Part shown: piece after piece, positions 47,115 through 57,615 of the stretch
How positions within the stretch are numbered: position 1 is the first letter of the stretch
Layout of the letters: every line of letters begins with the position of its first letter
Origin: Bacteroidota bacterium
GTDB taxonomy: Bacteria; Bacteroidota; Bacteroidia; Sphingobacteriales; Sphingobacteriaceae
Length of the DNA stretch: 64,000 nucleotides
Direction: 5' to 3'
Assembly: GCA_013288235.1 (NCBI GenBank)
Contig: JABDCF010000001.1
Location: forward strand, 25,484-89,483
Position numbers and translations under genes: made by a program
The notes under the pieces: generated by a model
The model's input: only the letters and a program-made list of their open reading frames with translations
Told to the model about the DNA's origin: nothing
Databases searched by the model: none

Positions 47115-48134
47115 TTAAGCTTCGGCAGCTAAACTTAAAGCATTGAGTGTATCAATGAATTTTTTGCGTTCTTCTTCCTTAATGTCAACCATATCCAGGT
47201 TGATGCTGTATGAGGGATTTTTATTGAAATGCTTATACCAAATTTGCTTGATAAACCTGCGGAATGGGTTTTTAACTTTGTCGATATATTTTTCCGGCTC
47301 ATATAACTTTATCTGCAAAAGATCCTCAGAAGCTATTATTTCGGCTATATCTTTCCAATAATATTTCACATCGTCGTATTGGTCAAATATAAAGGACTCG
47401 TTGACGGATAAGGTAGGTTTCTTTTTAATCCAGAAATAGCAAAGTTTGTTCAACCTTGGCAAAACAATTATGATTATCAGAAATAAGTATATGGATCCAA
47501 TAACGTAATCTTTATAATGTCCAAATAGATTGAAAATAATTGCAATCAAGCCAACTAACATACCGAAAAGCCATGACCAAAAGTTTCTGCCCCACTTTAA
47601 GCCATAAGTTATTGAATCTTTTACATTTAAGTTTTCTGTTGCTATTGTTTTTATATCATAATCATCAAGTATTTCCCAAAGGGTATCTTGATCTATATCG
47701 ATAAGGTCAAGATTGATTTTATAAGACGTTTCTTTACTGTCTGGTTCGTAATCAATATTAGCAATTAGCCTTTTAACAGGATCACCGATCTTATTTAAAT
47801 AAGCCATAGGGGCGTTCAGCGTTATATACAAATAAGCATTCTTTTCATAAATTTCTTCAATATCCTGCCTGGAGTATTTTATGTCAGCTACTACGTCATA
47901 AATGTAATCTTCGGTAGTTATCAATGCAGGTCTTTTATAAAACATCAAATAAATATACCGCCGATAAATAATTAACCTTGTTATCCCGACGGCCCACATC
48001 AAGATACTGACATACAAAAACAATTCGGTGTAATAATATTTCTGAAATATCCAAAAAACAGTCATGACCAACGCCAGAACCAGGAAGAACATCTTTGAGA
48101 TGACATTATAACTGACCTGGGTTTTAAATTCCAT
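47115..48134 (-). CDS. Hypothetical membrane protein with internal duplication
   Basis: Two halves, each TM pair plus ~100-aa soluble domain (YKRPALITTEDYIYDVVADIKYSRQDIEEI... / IKKKPTLSVNESFIFDQYDDVKYYWKDIAEI...). Confidence 0.75.
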   Translation of the reverse strand: MEFKTQVSYNVISKMFFLVLALVMTVFWIFQKYYYTELFLYVSILMWAVGITRLIIYRRYIYLMFYKRPALITTEDYIYDVVADIKYSRQDIEEIYEKNAYLYITLNAPMAYLNKIGDPVKRLIANIDYEPDSKETSYKINLDLIDIDQDTLWEILDDYDIKTIATENLNVKDSITYGLKWGRNFWSWLFGMLVGLIAIIFNLFGHYKDYVIGSIYLFLIIIIVLPRLNKLCYFWIKKKPTLSVNESFIFDQYDDVKYYWKDIAEIIASEDLLQIKLYEPEKYIDKVKNPFRRFIKQIWYKHFNKNPSYSINLDMVDIKEEERKKFIDTLNALSLAAEA

Positions 48135-48230
48135 TGCGATGAAGGTTTAAATAATCTAATATTCGATAAATATAACAATCACCATGATAAACTGCAAACG
48201 GCCAACTAAAAACTGCAAACTGACCAAAAA

Positions 48231-48920
48231 TCACTCCAAATAATAATGCCTTATCCGTTCCAGCCCTTCATCCAGTTCATAAATTAACGGGATGCCTGTG
48301 GGTATATCCAATTGGGTAACTTCTTCATCCGTTAAATGATCGATGTACTGTACCAGCGCCCGCAGGCTGTTGCCGTGCGCGCAAACTATTACTTTCTGGT
48401 TTTTGCGGATAGCGGGTATAATAAACTCGTTCCAGAATGGTAATACCCTGTCCATTGTTTGGGCCAGGTTTTCGGTGAGAGGGAGTTCGCGTTCTGTAAG
48501 GTCTTTATAGCGGATATCTTTGCCGGGATAGCGGTCATCATCTTTGGTAATGGGCGGCGGGAGTTCGTGCGGGTCGCGGCGCCATTTTTGTACCTGTTCG
48601 GCGCCGTATTGGGCTACAATTTCATCTTTGTTAAGCCCTTGCAAGGCGCCATAAAAACGTTCGTTCAGCCGCCATGATTTTTGCACGGGTATCCATAAAT
48701 GATCAAGTTCTTCCAATACAATGTGCAACGTTTTTATCGATCGTTTTAGTAATGAGGTAAACCCAATATCAAAGTTATAACCATGTTTTTTTAATAATTG
48801 CCCGGCATTTTTTGCCTGCAGGAAGCCTTCCTCGCAGAGGTCAACATCCGTCCAGCCGGTAAAACGGTTCTCTTTATTCCAGATACTTTCGCCATGGCGA
48901 AGCAGTACTAATTTTTGCAT
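48231..48920 (-). CDS. gpmA: 2,3-bisphosphoglycerate-dependent phosphoglycerate mutase
   Basis: [28 protein letters not shown]; start re-set from ORF position 49010. Confidence 0.93.
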   Translation of the reverse strand: MQKLVLLRHGESIWNKENRFTGWTDVDLCEEGFLQAKNAGQLLKKHGYNFDIGFTSLLKRSIKTLHIVLEELDHLWIPVQKSWRLNERFYGALQGLNKDEIVAQYGAEQVQKWRRDPHELPPPITKDDDRYPGKDIRYKDLTERELPLTENLAQTMDRVLPFWNEFIIPAIRKNQKVIVCAHGNSLRALVQYIDHLTDEEVTQLDIPTGIPLIYELDEGLERIRHYYLE

Positions 48921-49051
48921 ATTTATGAGGTTAACCCGCACTATTTGCAGGCAGTGGTTAAAGATACCGATCAGTTTGTAAAAAAAATTGGTAAATGCAA
49001 TCGGATGCATTAAATTGCATTGAAAACCAATTTAAAAAACCTTTAAGAATC

Positions 49052-49630
49052 ATGATCCCAACAACACCTGTTCCGGCAAAGGATGGTATTGCCAACCCTG
49101 CGCCGCTTGGCCTTTGCGCCTTCGGCATGACCACTGTTTTATTAAACCTCCATAACGCAGGCTTTTTCGAGATGAATTCGATGATACTTGCCATAGGTAT
49201 TTTTTATGGCGGCCTCGCCCAGGTAATTGCCGGTTATATCGAGGCCAAAAAGAATAATACTTTTGGCTTAACCGCCTTTACCTCTTATGGTTTCTTCTGG
49301 CTATCGCTGGTAGGCCTGATGGTTATCCCCAAATTAGGATGGGCGCCAAAGGCATCCGACAGTGCAATGTGTGCTTACCTGGGCATGTGGGGTATTTTTA
49401 CTTTATTCCTCTTTTTTGGCACGTTAAAGCTAAACCGCGCCTTACAAGTTGTTTTTGCAACGTTAACCATATTGTTCTTTTTACTTGCTGCCGAACATGC
49501 AACCGGTAGTGAAAGTATAGGACATTTTGCGGGTTACGAAGGGATAGTTTGCGGTGCATCAGCTATTTATGCAGGCATGGCCAATGTATTAAATGAAGTT
49601 TACGGAAGAACGGTGCTGCCCTTGGGTTAA
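49052..49630 (+). CDS. Acetate uptake transporter (GPR1/FUN34/YaaH, SatP-like)
   Basis: [45 protein letters not shown]. Confidence 0.92.
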   Translation: MIPTTPVPAKDGIANPAPLGLCAFGMTTVLLNLHNAGFFEMNSMILAIGIFYGGLAQVIAGYIEAKKNNTFGLTAFTSYGFFWLSLVGLMVIPKLGWAPKASDSAMCAYLGMWGIFTLFLFFGTLKLNRALQVVFATLTILFFLLAAEHATGSESIGHFAGYEGIVCGASAIYAGMANVLNEVYGRTVLPLG

Positions 49631-49640
49631 TAATATCATG

Positions 49641-49723
49641 ACACGATTTTCAGGATGAGATGGATTAACTTCGTCCCGAAGATAATTTATCCTGTTAATC
49701 TGAAAAAATCCTGAAAATCGTGT
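49641..49723. repeat. Inverted repeat ACACGATTTTCAGGAT...ATCCTGAAAATCGTGT abutting a start codon
   Basis: 16-bp perfect outer arms; right arm ends at 49723, ATG at 49724. Confidence 0.9.
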
Positions 49724-50107
49724 ATGAAAGATTTTAAAAAATATTACCACCTCCCCGCAACACCCGAGGAGGTTTATATAGCTTTAACTAACCCGCTTAC
49801 TATTGAATTGTGGACTGGCGAACCAGCAACAATGTCGATAGAACCTGGTTCAGAATTTTCGATGTGGGAAAGTAGTATTGTAGGTAAAAACCTTGAGTTT
49901 GAAGAGAACAAAAAAATAGTACAGCAATGGTACTTTGACGGGCAGCCGGAAGCATCTATCGTTACTATAAAACTTCATGCAGATAAGGGCGCAACCTCTG
50001 TTGAACTAAGGCATACCAATATCCCGGATGCCGAATATGATGGCTTTGCCGATGGCTGGGACAATAGCTATTTCGGCTCGTTGGTCGAATTTTTTAATGA
50101 AAATTAG
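49724..50107 (+). CDS. SRPBCC/AHSA1-domain protein
   Basis: MKDFKKYYHLPATPEEVYIALTNPLTIELWTGEPA ... DGFADGWDNSYFGSLVEFF. Confidence 0.88.
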   Translation: MKDFKKYYHLPATPEEVYIALTNPLTIELWTGEPATMSIEPGSEFSMWESSIVGKNLEFEENKKIVQQWYFDGQPEASIVTIKLHADKGATSVELRHTNIPDAEYDGFADGWDNSYFGSLVEFFNEN

Positions 50108-50133
50108 GATTTTTATTACCGATATTCTGTATA

Positions 50134-50173
50134 AAAACAAAAGCCGCTCAAATTTGAGCGGCTTTTGTTTTTA
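50134..50173. terminator. Bidirectional intrinsic terminator
   Basis: Perfect 20+20 palindrome AAAAACAAAAGCCGCTCAAA/TTTGAGCGGCTTTTGTTTTT between convergent genes. Confidence 0.9.
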
Positions 50174-50187
50174 TGAATTAGTTAATG

Positions 50188-51582
50188 TTAGTATAGCGAA
50201 AACTCGACCCTGCGGTTTTGCTGGCGTCCTGCTGCTGTCCTGTTGGTAGCAATAGGATTTGATTTACCATAGCCTTCGGCATGGATCAGTGATTCATCAG
50301 CGCCTTTACTTACCAGGTAAGTTTTAATGGCTTCAGCACGGTCCCTTGAAAGTTTAAGGTTAGCTCTAACAGAACCTACATTATCGGTATATCCTGCCAA
50401 TTTCAAATTGAATTTCTTGTTGATAAGCAATTGGGCAAGTTGGTCCAAGCTCGCAAATGAATGTTCGCGGATAGTTGCTTTACCGAAATCAAATTCCAGG
50501 TTTTTAACGGCCTCGTTAACAACCCTTCTATCTTCTTCTGTTACATAAACCTTTGTTTCAGCAGGTTTAGCAACTGGCAGCGGACAGCCTGATCCGTCAA
50601 CCTTTGTTCCAACCGGTGTGTTGGGGCATTTATCAAAAATATCGGGCACACCATCACCATCACTATCCGTCGTAAATTTGGCGAGGTTGGCGTTGGTAGT
50701 GTTCAATTCATTTTGTAATTGTGCATTCTGAGCTTTTTGCGCATCTATCTCGCTTTGTAATTGATCCCTTGTATGCCTGTTTTCCCATAAATATTCATCG
50801 CGCATGGATGATACAGGGTTATGTGTAGCTAATTGCGGTTTTGAACGTTTACCCAAAGCAAACTCTAAACCGGCGTGTGCGTATGAAAATTTATCATTTG
50901 TCGAACCGAAATTGTAACCATCGATATTATCAGAGTAAACAAAGTTTACCTGGTAACCCAAATCAAGATTTAAACCTGGTGCAAGATCAAATTTTAAACC
51001 GAATCCCGCCGGCACAAAAAGCTCATTTATAGCTCCGTTGTTGTCTGTTTTGAAGTTAGAAACTGTTCCGTCAGCATAGGTTAATACAGGCGTATAGTTC
51101 ATAGTACCTGCGCCGATAGTAATATATGGTTGTATTGCGCTCTTATTTTGGTGCCAGGTAATATTGCCAAGCGTGATATTAGCGCTTAAACTGGCTGAAT
51201 AATGTATTTTGGTGCTAAAGCTTTCATAAAGTGCAAGGCCGGTAGACGGAAGTACTTGTGAATGATCTCCGGTTAGTTTGCCGGCAAGAAAATCAGCCTG
51301 TATCCCTAAAGCCGGGATTATTTGATCTTTTATATAAAATCCATATCCTAAATTGCCGTTGGGAGAGGTAAAATCCTGTTTGCGGTTTGATCCAAAAGCG
51401 GTGTTAGTTGTTAATACCCCTCCGTCTACCCCTATTGACCAGGTACGGAAGGCGTTATTATCTGAAAACGGTTTTACATAATCTGTCGAAATATGGGCAG
51501 AGTCAGGTGTTTGAGCGAATAATTTACCACCCACCAAAATCCCTGTTAACAGCAGTGTGGTTTTTTTTAAAGTTGATTTCAT
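50188..51582 (-). CDS. OmpA family outer membrane protein
   Basis: Beta-barrel N-terminus; DSDGDGVPDIFDKCPNTPVGTKVDGSGCP; OmpA C-term LAGYTDNVGSVRANLKLSRDRAEAIKTYLVSKG. Confidence 0.94.
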   Translation of the reverse strand: MKSTLKKTTLLLTGILVGGKLFAQTPDSAHISTDYVKPFSDNNAFRTWSIGVDGGVLTTNTAFGSNRKQDFTSPNGNLGYGFYIKDQIIPALGIQADFLAGKLTGDHSQVLPSTGLALYESFSTKIHYSASLSANITLGNITWHQNKSAIQPYITIGAGTMNYTPVLTYADGTVSNFKTDNNGAINELFVPAGFGLKFDLAPGLNLDLGYQVNFVYSDNIDGYNFGSTNDKFSYAHAGLEFALGKRSKPQLATHNPVSSMRDEYLWENRHTRDQLQSEIDAQKAQNAQLQNELNTTNANLAKFTTDSDGDGVPDIFDKCPNTPVGTKVDGSGCPLPVAKPAETKVYVTEEDRRVVNEAVKNLEFDFGKATIREHSFASLDQLAQLLINKKFNLKLAGYTDNVGSVRANLKLSRDRAEAIKTYLVSKGADESLIHAEGYGKSNPIATNRTAAGRQQNRRVEFSLY

Positions 51583-51870
51583 TTCGTTATTTTTTAGTAT
51601 ATGTTTTTTTAGTTAACAAAACATACACGCCAAAAGACAACATTAGTGCCACGAAGAACTATATTTATAAATACCACATAAAAAATTGATACCAGCTATA
51701 GCTTAACAGGCGGTAAATAACTGATATACAAGGTTGGTATAAAATGAGGGATGTAAAACAAGTAGGCTGTTAAAACTATAGCTTTTGATATAACGCAATT
51801 ATTAAAATTGTATGTAAATGAATTAAAAGTGTACAGTTTTGTATGATTAATAACATCAAAGCGAAAAGAT

Positions 51871-52977
51871 TTATTGATCCAGCTTTATGGGGAGAAAACG
51901 ATAAGAAAAACGGTATACTCCTTTAGTTATCACAAATGATATAACAAATTTCTGTTTTATGGGTTTACCATCGGCAGTGGCCGGGTTAAGCGGCGGCAAC
52001 GTTTTGAGCCGGTTAATCAGCCCATGGGATAAGTCACCGGCTGTGGAATTCTCGCATTTCAAATTTATAAATTCACCCAATTCTGAAACCTCGCCTTCAA
52101 TATCCAATTGGGTGTCCCAATCGCTCAAATTTTTCCCGCTGAGGTATGAAGAAACGGCATCACTAATATACTGGGTAAAAAACCTAAGCCCATCTTTATA
52201 TTGCGCGCCAACTATATGCTTACGTTTTACGCCATTACACGGTACGGGAGAAATAAACATTCTTTCTGCCGTAACAAATGGCAATTTAGATGGATCGACC
52301 AGGGCAATACGCGACACATCACTGTATTCGTACGCCCCTATTGAGCCATCGTGGAATTGTCCTTTTTTAAAATGTTCCGAGGCAATAGATGCTTCGCTTG
52401 CATCGTCCGTTTTTATAAAATTCCATTTACCATCTGGTTTACCATTAATTAGTTTACCCTTCCAGTATGTTGCACCAAATTTAGCTATATAAACGCCACT
52501 GCCATTATCAACGTTTTTTTTACCGTCAACGTCCCATGCGTTAATTACCTGGCAATTGCCATCAACCGCATCAAATGTTAATTCTGGCCTACCATCTTCA
52601 TAATACATTTCCCAGCGCCCATCGTATTTGTTGTTTTTAAAACTGCCTTTTGCCTGTAAATTCCCATTCAGATAATGCGAAACAAATGCGCCGTTTTTTA
52701 ACCCGTCTTCACTATAGTTTCCTTCCGAAACTATAAGGTTAGGGTCCGCTTTACTTACATCTTTAAATTTCCCCGAAAATTTATGCTGTTCGAAATTAAA
52801 ATGGCTATAACGGATAATTTGTGCACAACTGTCCTCGATCAAATAATATTCATCATTTAATTGCAGGTTCACACTGTCTTTATTAATATAATGAAATTTG
52901 ATGCGCCTTACCGGGTTTTGTGCATTAACTATGATGCTTGTTGGAAATAACAGTGCGAAAAGTAAAATTTGTTTCAT
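51871..52977 (-). CDS. Secreted protein with YwqK/MORN-like repeats
   Basis: Repeats such as GNLQAKGSFKNNKYDGRWEMYYEDGRPELTF and YWKGKLINGKPDGKWNFIK. Confidence 0.65.
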   Translation of the reverse strand: MKQILLFALLFPTSIIVNAQNPVRRIKFHYINKDSVNLQLNDEYYLIEDSCAQIIRYSHFNFEQHKFSGKFKDVSKADPNLIVSEGNYSEDGLKNGAFVSHYLNGNLQAKGSFKNNKYDGRWEMYYEDGRPELTFDAVDGNCQVINAWDVDGKKNVDNGSGVYIAKFGATYWKGKLINGKPDGKWNFIKTDDASEASIASEHFKKGQFHDGSIGAYEYSDVSRIALVDPSKLPFVTAERMFISPVPCNGVKRKHIVGAQYKDGLRFFTQYISDAVSSYLSGKNLSDWDTQLDIEGEVSELGEFINLKCENSTAGDLSHGLINRLKTLPPLNPATADGKPIKQKFVISFVITKGVYRFSYRFLPIKLDQ

Positions 52978-53152
52978 GATAAGGATAAGAGTTTGCTTTG
53001 CGACAGCGCATGCCGGGCTAATTGACCGGGAATGTTACGCCCCGCTAATATAATATTTTTGATTGTGAATTTAGTTGATCTTCCGCGTGAATTAATAACC
53101 GGCCTTTCACCGTTTACCTTTAACCTTTCACCTAAATGTGTATTTTTAAAAG

Positions 53153-53797
53153 ATGAAAATAATAATTGCATTATTCCTGCTGGCATTACTTTCTTGCAGC
53201 CCTATTTACAAAACCATGCATGCCGGCAAACCATGGCAAAATAAGGCACAGCAAATCCCAGGCAGAATTGAATGTGAATTTTATAACCAGGGCGGCGAAG
53301 GTATTGCCTATCATGATTCTGACAGCATTAACAACGGCAGCGGCAAGCTTAACCCCGCAAACGGCACTTATTTAAACGAATTCAGGATGAAGGAAGGGGT
53401 TGATATTTCGTACACCAAAGCACATGATATCGACAATAATCCATATAATAAAGTGCCCAGGGACATGGGCCAGTTGTATGTCGGCTGGACAAAGCCTGGT
53501 GAGTGGATAAATTATACTGTAAGGGTTAACGAAACCCGAAATTATAATATTGGTTTAATGTACACCGCCAATGGCAATGGCGCTATTTCACTTGATATTG
53601 ACGGTAAGGATATTACCGGCCCATTAAAAATAACTTCAACCCATGATGACCGGGATACCGTTACATGGCGCCAATGGCACCATTGGAATAAAGCGGATTC
53701 TTTAACTACAGTTAAGCTCAAAAAAGGCGTACACATCCTTACGCTGCATGTGGTGGCTAATGGGAATATGAATTTTGATTATTTGGAGTTTAAGTAG
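53153..53797 (+). CDS. Carbohydrate-binding (CBM6-like) lipoprotein
   Basis: Lipobox ALLSCSPI; PGRIECEFYNQGGEGIAYHDSD, WTKPGEWINYTVRV, YNIGLMYTANGNG. Confidence 0.82.
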   Translation: MKIIIALFLLALLSCSPIYKTMHAGKPWQNKAQQIPGRIECEFYNQGGEGIAYHDSDSINNGSGKLNPANGTYLNEFRMKEGVDISYTKAHDIDNNPYNKVPRDMGQLYVGWTKPGEWINYTVRVNETRNYNIGLMYTANGNGAISLDIDGKDITGPLKITSTHDDRDTVTWRQWHHWNKADSLTTVKLKKGVHILTLHVVANGNMNFDYLEFK

Positions 53798-53894
53798 TTA
53801 TAAATCATCGGGTTTATTTTCCGTAATTTATCGTAAAACAATAATTTGTTATTACAAAACAATATGATTATTTTTACTTAGTCATATTGCGACC

Positions 53895-54860
53895 ATGAAA
53901 ATAAAATTCAACTTAAATCTTTTGATCAATTTGATTATTCTCGGTTATACCGGATTTTTAGTTATTAATGCCGTTTGGATATTTGAGCCAACAGACAGGG
54001 TAACTATTGGAATAGTCGATACTACAGAAAATAATTTAAAGCCAATTTACCCGGAAATATCGGATAGCATAAGCCACTGGCAATACGCCGAAAAGCAAGA
54101 TAGCATTAAACGTATTCGTTCATTTCAAAATGGCAGGGTTGAGATCGGATGGAATGCGACGATAGGACACCTTTTAAGCGTATCAACAATTAAGTACTGT
54201 GATACGTGCAGTTTAAAAACACTTCAGTCACCGGCTTGGGCGGATGGCAAAAGATATGATCGGTATTTTATCAAACTGTTATCATGGAAAATCAAGGTGG
54301 CTAAGCTCGATTTTGCATACCCGGATTCTATCCAATACTATGTACATTCAGGGCAACCTTTCGTTCGCAAAGAAGTTGAATTTCCACTGAAGGAGAAACC
54401 AAATCACTTTATAGCGCGTTGGGTTGATGAGCCAGTTAAATACTGGTACAATGAGCGGGATGACTCCATAATGATACCTATGGCCGAATCAACTTCACAA
54501 ATTGCCAGAATCATCCTCGCTATTTTTGTCATTTTCGGCATGGGGTATTCCCTGTGGCTGTTTGGAAGTTGTTTGCATTTTATCCTTGATGTATCAAAGG
54601 GTCTTGCTTTTACATCTGATAATGTAAGGAGGCTTAAACTTTTAGCGCTCACACTATTATTTTATCCTTTGGTGATCTTCGTTTTAAATTTTTTATTGAG
54701 GTGGCTGTTTAACAGCTATTTCAACGAAGATGTTGTGCTGAACAATACAATTTGGTTTGACTCGCGAAGCATTATGGTTATCGGTATTGTTGTATGGTTT
54801 CTTTTCAAGGCCTTCCAACAAGGCAAAAAACTAAAAGATGAACAAGACTTAACCGTTTAG
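53895..54860 (+). CDS. DUF2975-like membrane protein
   Basis: C-terminal KGLAFTSDNVRRLKLLAL and TM helices; adjacent XRE gene. Confidence 0.7.
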   Translation: MKIKFNLNLLINLIILGYTGFLVINAVWIFEPTDRVTIGIVDTTENNLKPIYPEISDSISHWQYAEKQDSIKRIRSFQNGRVEIGWNATIGHLLSVSTIKYCDTCSLKTLQSPAWADGKRYDRYFIKLLSWKIKVAKLDFAYPDSIQYYVHSGQPFVRKEVEFPLKEKPNHFIARWVDEPVKYWYNERDDSIMIPMAESTSQIARIILAIFVIFGMGYSLWLFGSCLHFILDVSKGLAFTSDNVRRLKLLALTLLFYPLVIFVLNFLLRWLFNSYFNEDVVLNNTIWFDSRSIMVIGIVVWFLFKAFQQGKKLKDEQDLTV

Positions 54861-54862
54861 CA

Positions 54863-55069
54863 ATGGCAATAATAGTGAATCTTGATGTAATGATGGCCCG
54901 GCGTAAAATGTCATTAACCGAGCTAAGCGAGAGGGTTGGCATTACCATGGCTAACCTGTCGATATTAAAAACCGGTAAAGCCAAGGCTATCCGCTTTGAA
55001 ACGCTCGAAGCAATTTGCCTGGTCCTATATTGCCAGCCGGGTGATATATTAGAATTTGTTCCAGATTAA
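54863..55069 (+). CDS. XRE/Cro-like HTH regulator (YozG-like)
   Basis: IVNLDVMMARRKMSLTELSERVGITMANLSILKTGKAKAIRFETLEAICLVLYCQPGDILEF. Confidence 0.93.
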   Translation: MAIIVNLDVMMARRKMSLTELSERVGITMANLSILKTGKAKAIRFETLEAICLVLYCQPGDILEFVPD

Positions 55070-55079
55070 CAGCACAAAA

Positions 55080-55109
55080 AAAGCCTTCAGAATTTAATCC
55101 AAAGGCTTT
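55080..55109. terminator. Putative terminator hairpin between convergent genes
   Basis: AAAGCCTT(CAGAATTTAATCCA)AAGGCTTT. Confidence 0.65.
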
Positions 55110-55138
55110 CATTATAACTTTCGACTCAAGACTTAAAA

Positions 55139-57334
55139 TCAGTTCCCCATCTCCGATAAAAACTTTATCCTCATAAGTTGTATCTCTTCCATGGTATATT
55201 CATCATTGCCAAGTTCGGCAAGGGCATCGTCGATAGAGTCAACTTCGGCGGTGCGGAAATAATCATAAATTTCTTCCTGTTTGTCTTCGTCAATAACCTC
55301 ATCTATATAATAATTGAGGTTAAGCTTGGTGCCCGAGTTTACTATGGTTTCCACTTCTTTCAGTATCTCATCATAGGTAAGCCCTTTTGAAGCGGCAATA
55401 TCATCAAGGTTTAAATGACGGTCGATATTCTGAATGATAAACACCTTAAGCGCCGATTTATTAGCAGCGCTTTTTATCACCATATCTATCGGGCGGTCGA
55501 TATCATTGTCCTCTACGTATTTTTGGATCAGGTCGGTAAATGGCTTGCCAAATTTTAGCGCCTTCCCTGCCCCTACGCCCGAAATTTGTTTCAACTCATC
55601 GGTAGTAATAGGGTAATGCGTACACATTTCTTCTAAAGAAGGATCCTGGAATATGACAAATGGCGGCAATCCTTTTTGTTTGGCCAGCTTTTTACGCAGG
55701 TCTTTCAACATCTGCAATAATTCGGTATCTAACGCGCCGCCGCCATTTTTTGGTCCGTCCTCACTATCGTCATCATCCGTGGCCTCCATAGGCTTGTTCA
55801 ATACAAAACGGATGCTGTATGGGTTTTCAATAAAAGCACTGCCCGTTTTTGTAAGGCGCAATAAACCATACTGGTCAATATCCTTCGAAAGAAAATTATT
55901 AAGCAATGCCTGCCTCATCAGCGAGTTCCACAAATTCTCACCATCTTCCTTGCCCGATCCATAATAATCAAGCAGATCATGCTCATAGTTCTTTATTTGG
56001 GCATTATCCTCACCCATCATTATGCTGATGATATGATGATCGTCAAATTTCTCGCCTATCAGCTTAATGAGGCTAAGGGCCTTATGCAAGTGAAACTCAG
56101 CATCAAAATGTTCTTTAGATCCACTGCAGTTGTCGCACATGCTATTACAGCCCGCTTCATTAAAGTTCTCGCCAAAATAATGAAGCAACTGCTTACGCCG
56201 GCAAACAGATGATTCGGCATAATCTATCACTTCCTTCAGTATCTGGGTACCTATCTCCCTTTCAGAGACAGGCTTATCCTTCATAAACTTCTGCAGCTTA
56301 TCGATGTCTTTCTCAGAGTAGAACGCCACGCACACGCCTTCACCGCCATCACGGCCCGACCGGCCTGTCTCCTGGTAATAGCCTTCCATGCTTTTAGGCA
56401 CATCGTGGTGTATTACATAACGCACATCGGGCTTATCAATACCCATCCCGAAGGCAATTGTCGCTACAATTACATCCACATCCTCCATCAAAAATTTATC
56501 CTGTGTATCAGCACGTACTTTAGGGTCTAAACCGGCATGATATGGTAAAGCCTTAACACCATTAAGGTTAAGCGCCTCTGCAACTTCCTCCACCTTTTTA
56601 CGGCTTAAACAATATATAATGCCCGATTTGCCCTGGTTTTGCTTGACAAACTTTACGATCTCTTTAATTACATTGCGTTTGGCGCGTACTTCGTAATACA
56701 GGTTTGAACGGTTGAACGATGATTTATAGATAGTGGCATTGTTCATTTGCAGGTTTTTTTGTATATCCTGCTGAACTTTCGGGGTTGCGGTCGCTGTTAA
56801 AGCAATAATGGGGATATTGTCGCCAATATTGCTGATCACCTGCCTGATCTTGCGATATTCGGGCCTGAAATCATGCCCCCACTCTGATATACAATGTGCC
56901 TCATCAACGGCAACGAATGATACATTATTAAGGCGAAGAAAATCAACATTCTCCTGTTTGGTTAATGATTCAGGCGCTACATACAGCAGTTTTGTTTTAC
57001 CTGCCAGTACATCTTCCTTAACGCGTGTTATATCTGATTTTGTCAGAGATGAATTTAAAAAATGTGCTATACTATCTGATCCACCGAAAGCACGAAGCTG
57101 ATCGACCTGGTTTTTCATCAAAGCGATCAAAGGGGAAATTACTATCGCTGTGCCCTCACTCATCAAAGCCGGCAACTGGTAACACATGGATTTTCCGCCG
57201 CCCGTTGGCATAATCACAAATGTATCGTTACCTGCTAAAATATTAGTTATTATCGCTTCCTGCTCACCTTTAAAATTATCGAACCCAAAAAAATTCTGGA
57301 GGTTATCAAAAAGTGACTTCTTCGTTTCTATCAT
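55139..57334 (-). CDS. recQ: ATP-dependent DNA helicase RecQ
   Basis: VIMPTGGGKSMCYQLPAL, AVDEAHCISEWGHDFRPEY, RQC and HRDC regions. Confidence 0.96.
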   Translation of the reverse strand: MIETKKSLFDNLQNFFGFDNFKGEQEAIITNILAGNDTFVIMPTGGGKSMCYQLPALMSEGTAIVISPLIALMKNQVDQLRAFGGSDSIAHFLNSSLTKSDITRVKEDVLAGKTKLLYVAPESLTKQENVDFLRLNNVSFVAVDEAHCISEWGHDFRPEYRKIRQVISNIGDNIPIIALTATATPKVQQDIQKNLQMNNATIYKSSFNRSNLYYEVRAKRNVIKEIVKFVKQNQGKSGIIYCLSRKKVEEVAEALNLNGVKALPYHAGLDPKVRADTQDKFLMEDVDVIVATIAFGMGIDKPDVRYVIHHDVPKSMEGYYQETGRSGRDGGEGVCVAFYSEKDIDKLQKFMKDKPVSEREIGTQILKEVIDYAESSVCRRKQLLHYFGENFNEAGCNSMCDNCSGSKEHFDAEFHLHKALSLIKLIGEKFDDHHIISIMMGEDNAQIKNYEHDLLDYYGSGKEDGENLWNSLMRQALLNNFLSKDIDQYGLLRLTKTGSAFIENPYSIRFVLNKPMEATDDDDSEDGPKNGGGALDTELLQMLKDLRKKLAKQKGLPPFVIFQDPSLEEMCTHYPITTDELKQISGVGAGKALKFGKPFTDLIQKYVEDNDIDRPIDMVIKSAANKSALKVFIIQNIDRHLNLDDIAASKGLTYDEILKEVETIVNSGTKLNLNYYIDEVIDEDKQEEIYDYFRTAEVDSIDDALAELGNDEYTMEEIQLMRIKFLSEMGN

Positions 57335-57615
57335 TATTTACGTATTCTTGATTATTTATTATTATTAAAAGTTTAAAGTAACAAATTTTTATCAATAAAC
57401 GATGGAATTTCTTTAAAATTTTATATAAAAATGATTATTCATTGAAATCTTTACAAAAAAAACAATTCGCTTAAATCAAAAACAATTTGTTTATTTATGC
57501 ATTTAAACAACGGTACAACTGGGTAACATTTATTTAGTTTTATTTAATACTTAAATTACAAATTATTATACAATTTTGCCTTGCTTATACCAAATTAAAA
57601 ATTGTTTAAACAAAC

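Noticed and set aside
47143-47361. Short plus-strand ORF opposite the duplicated membrane protein
   Set aside because: Antisense shadow with no supporting features.
50134-50173. 20+20 perfect palindrome considered as a mobile palindromic element
   Set aside because: GC-rich stem flanked by A/T tracts between convergent genes is a textbook bidirectional terminator.
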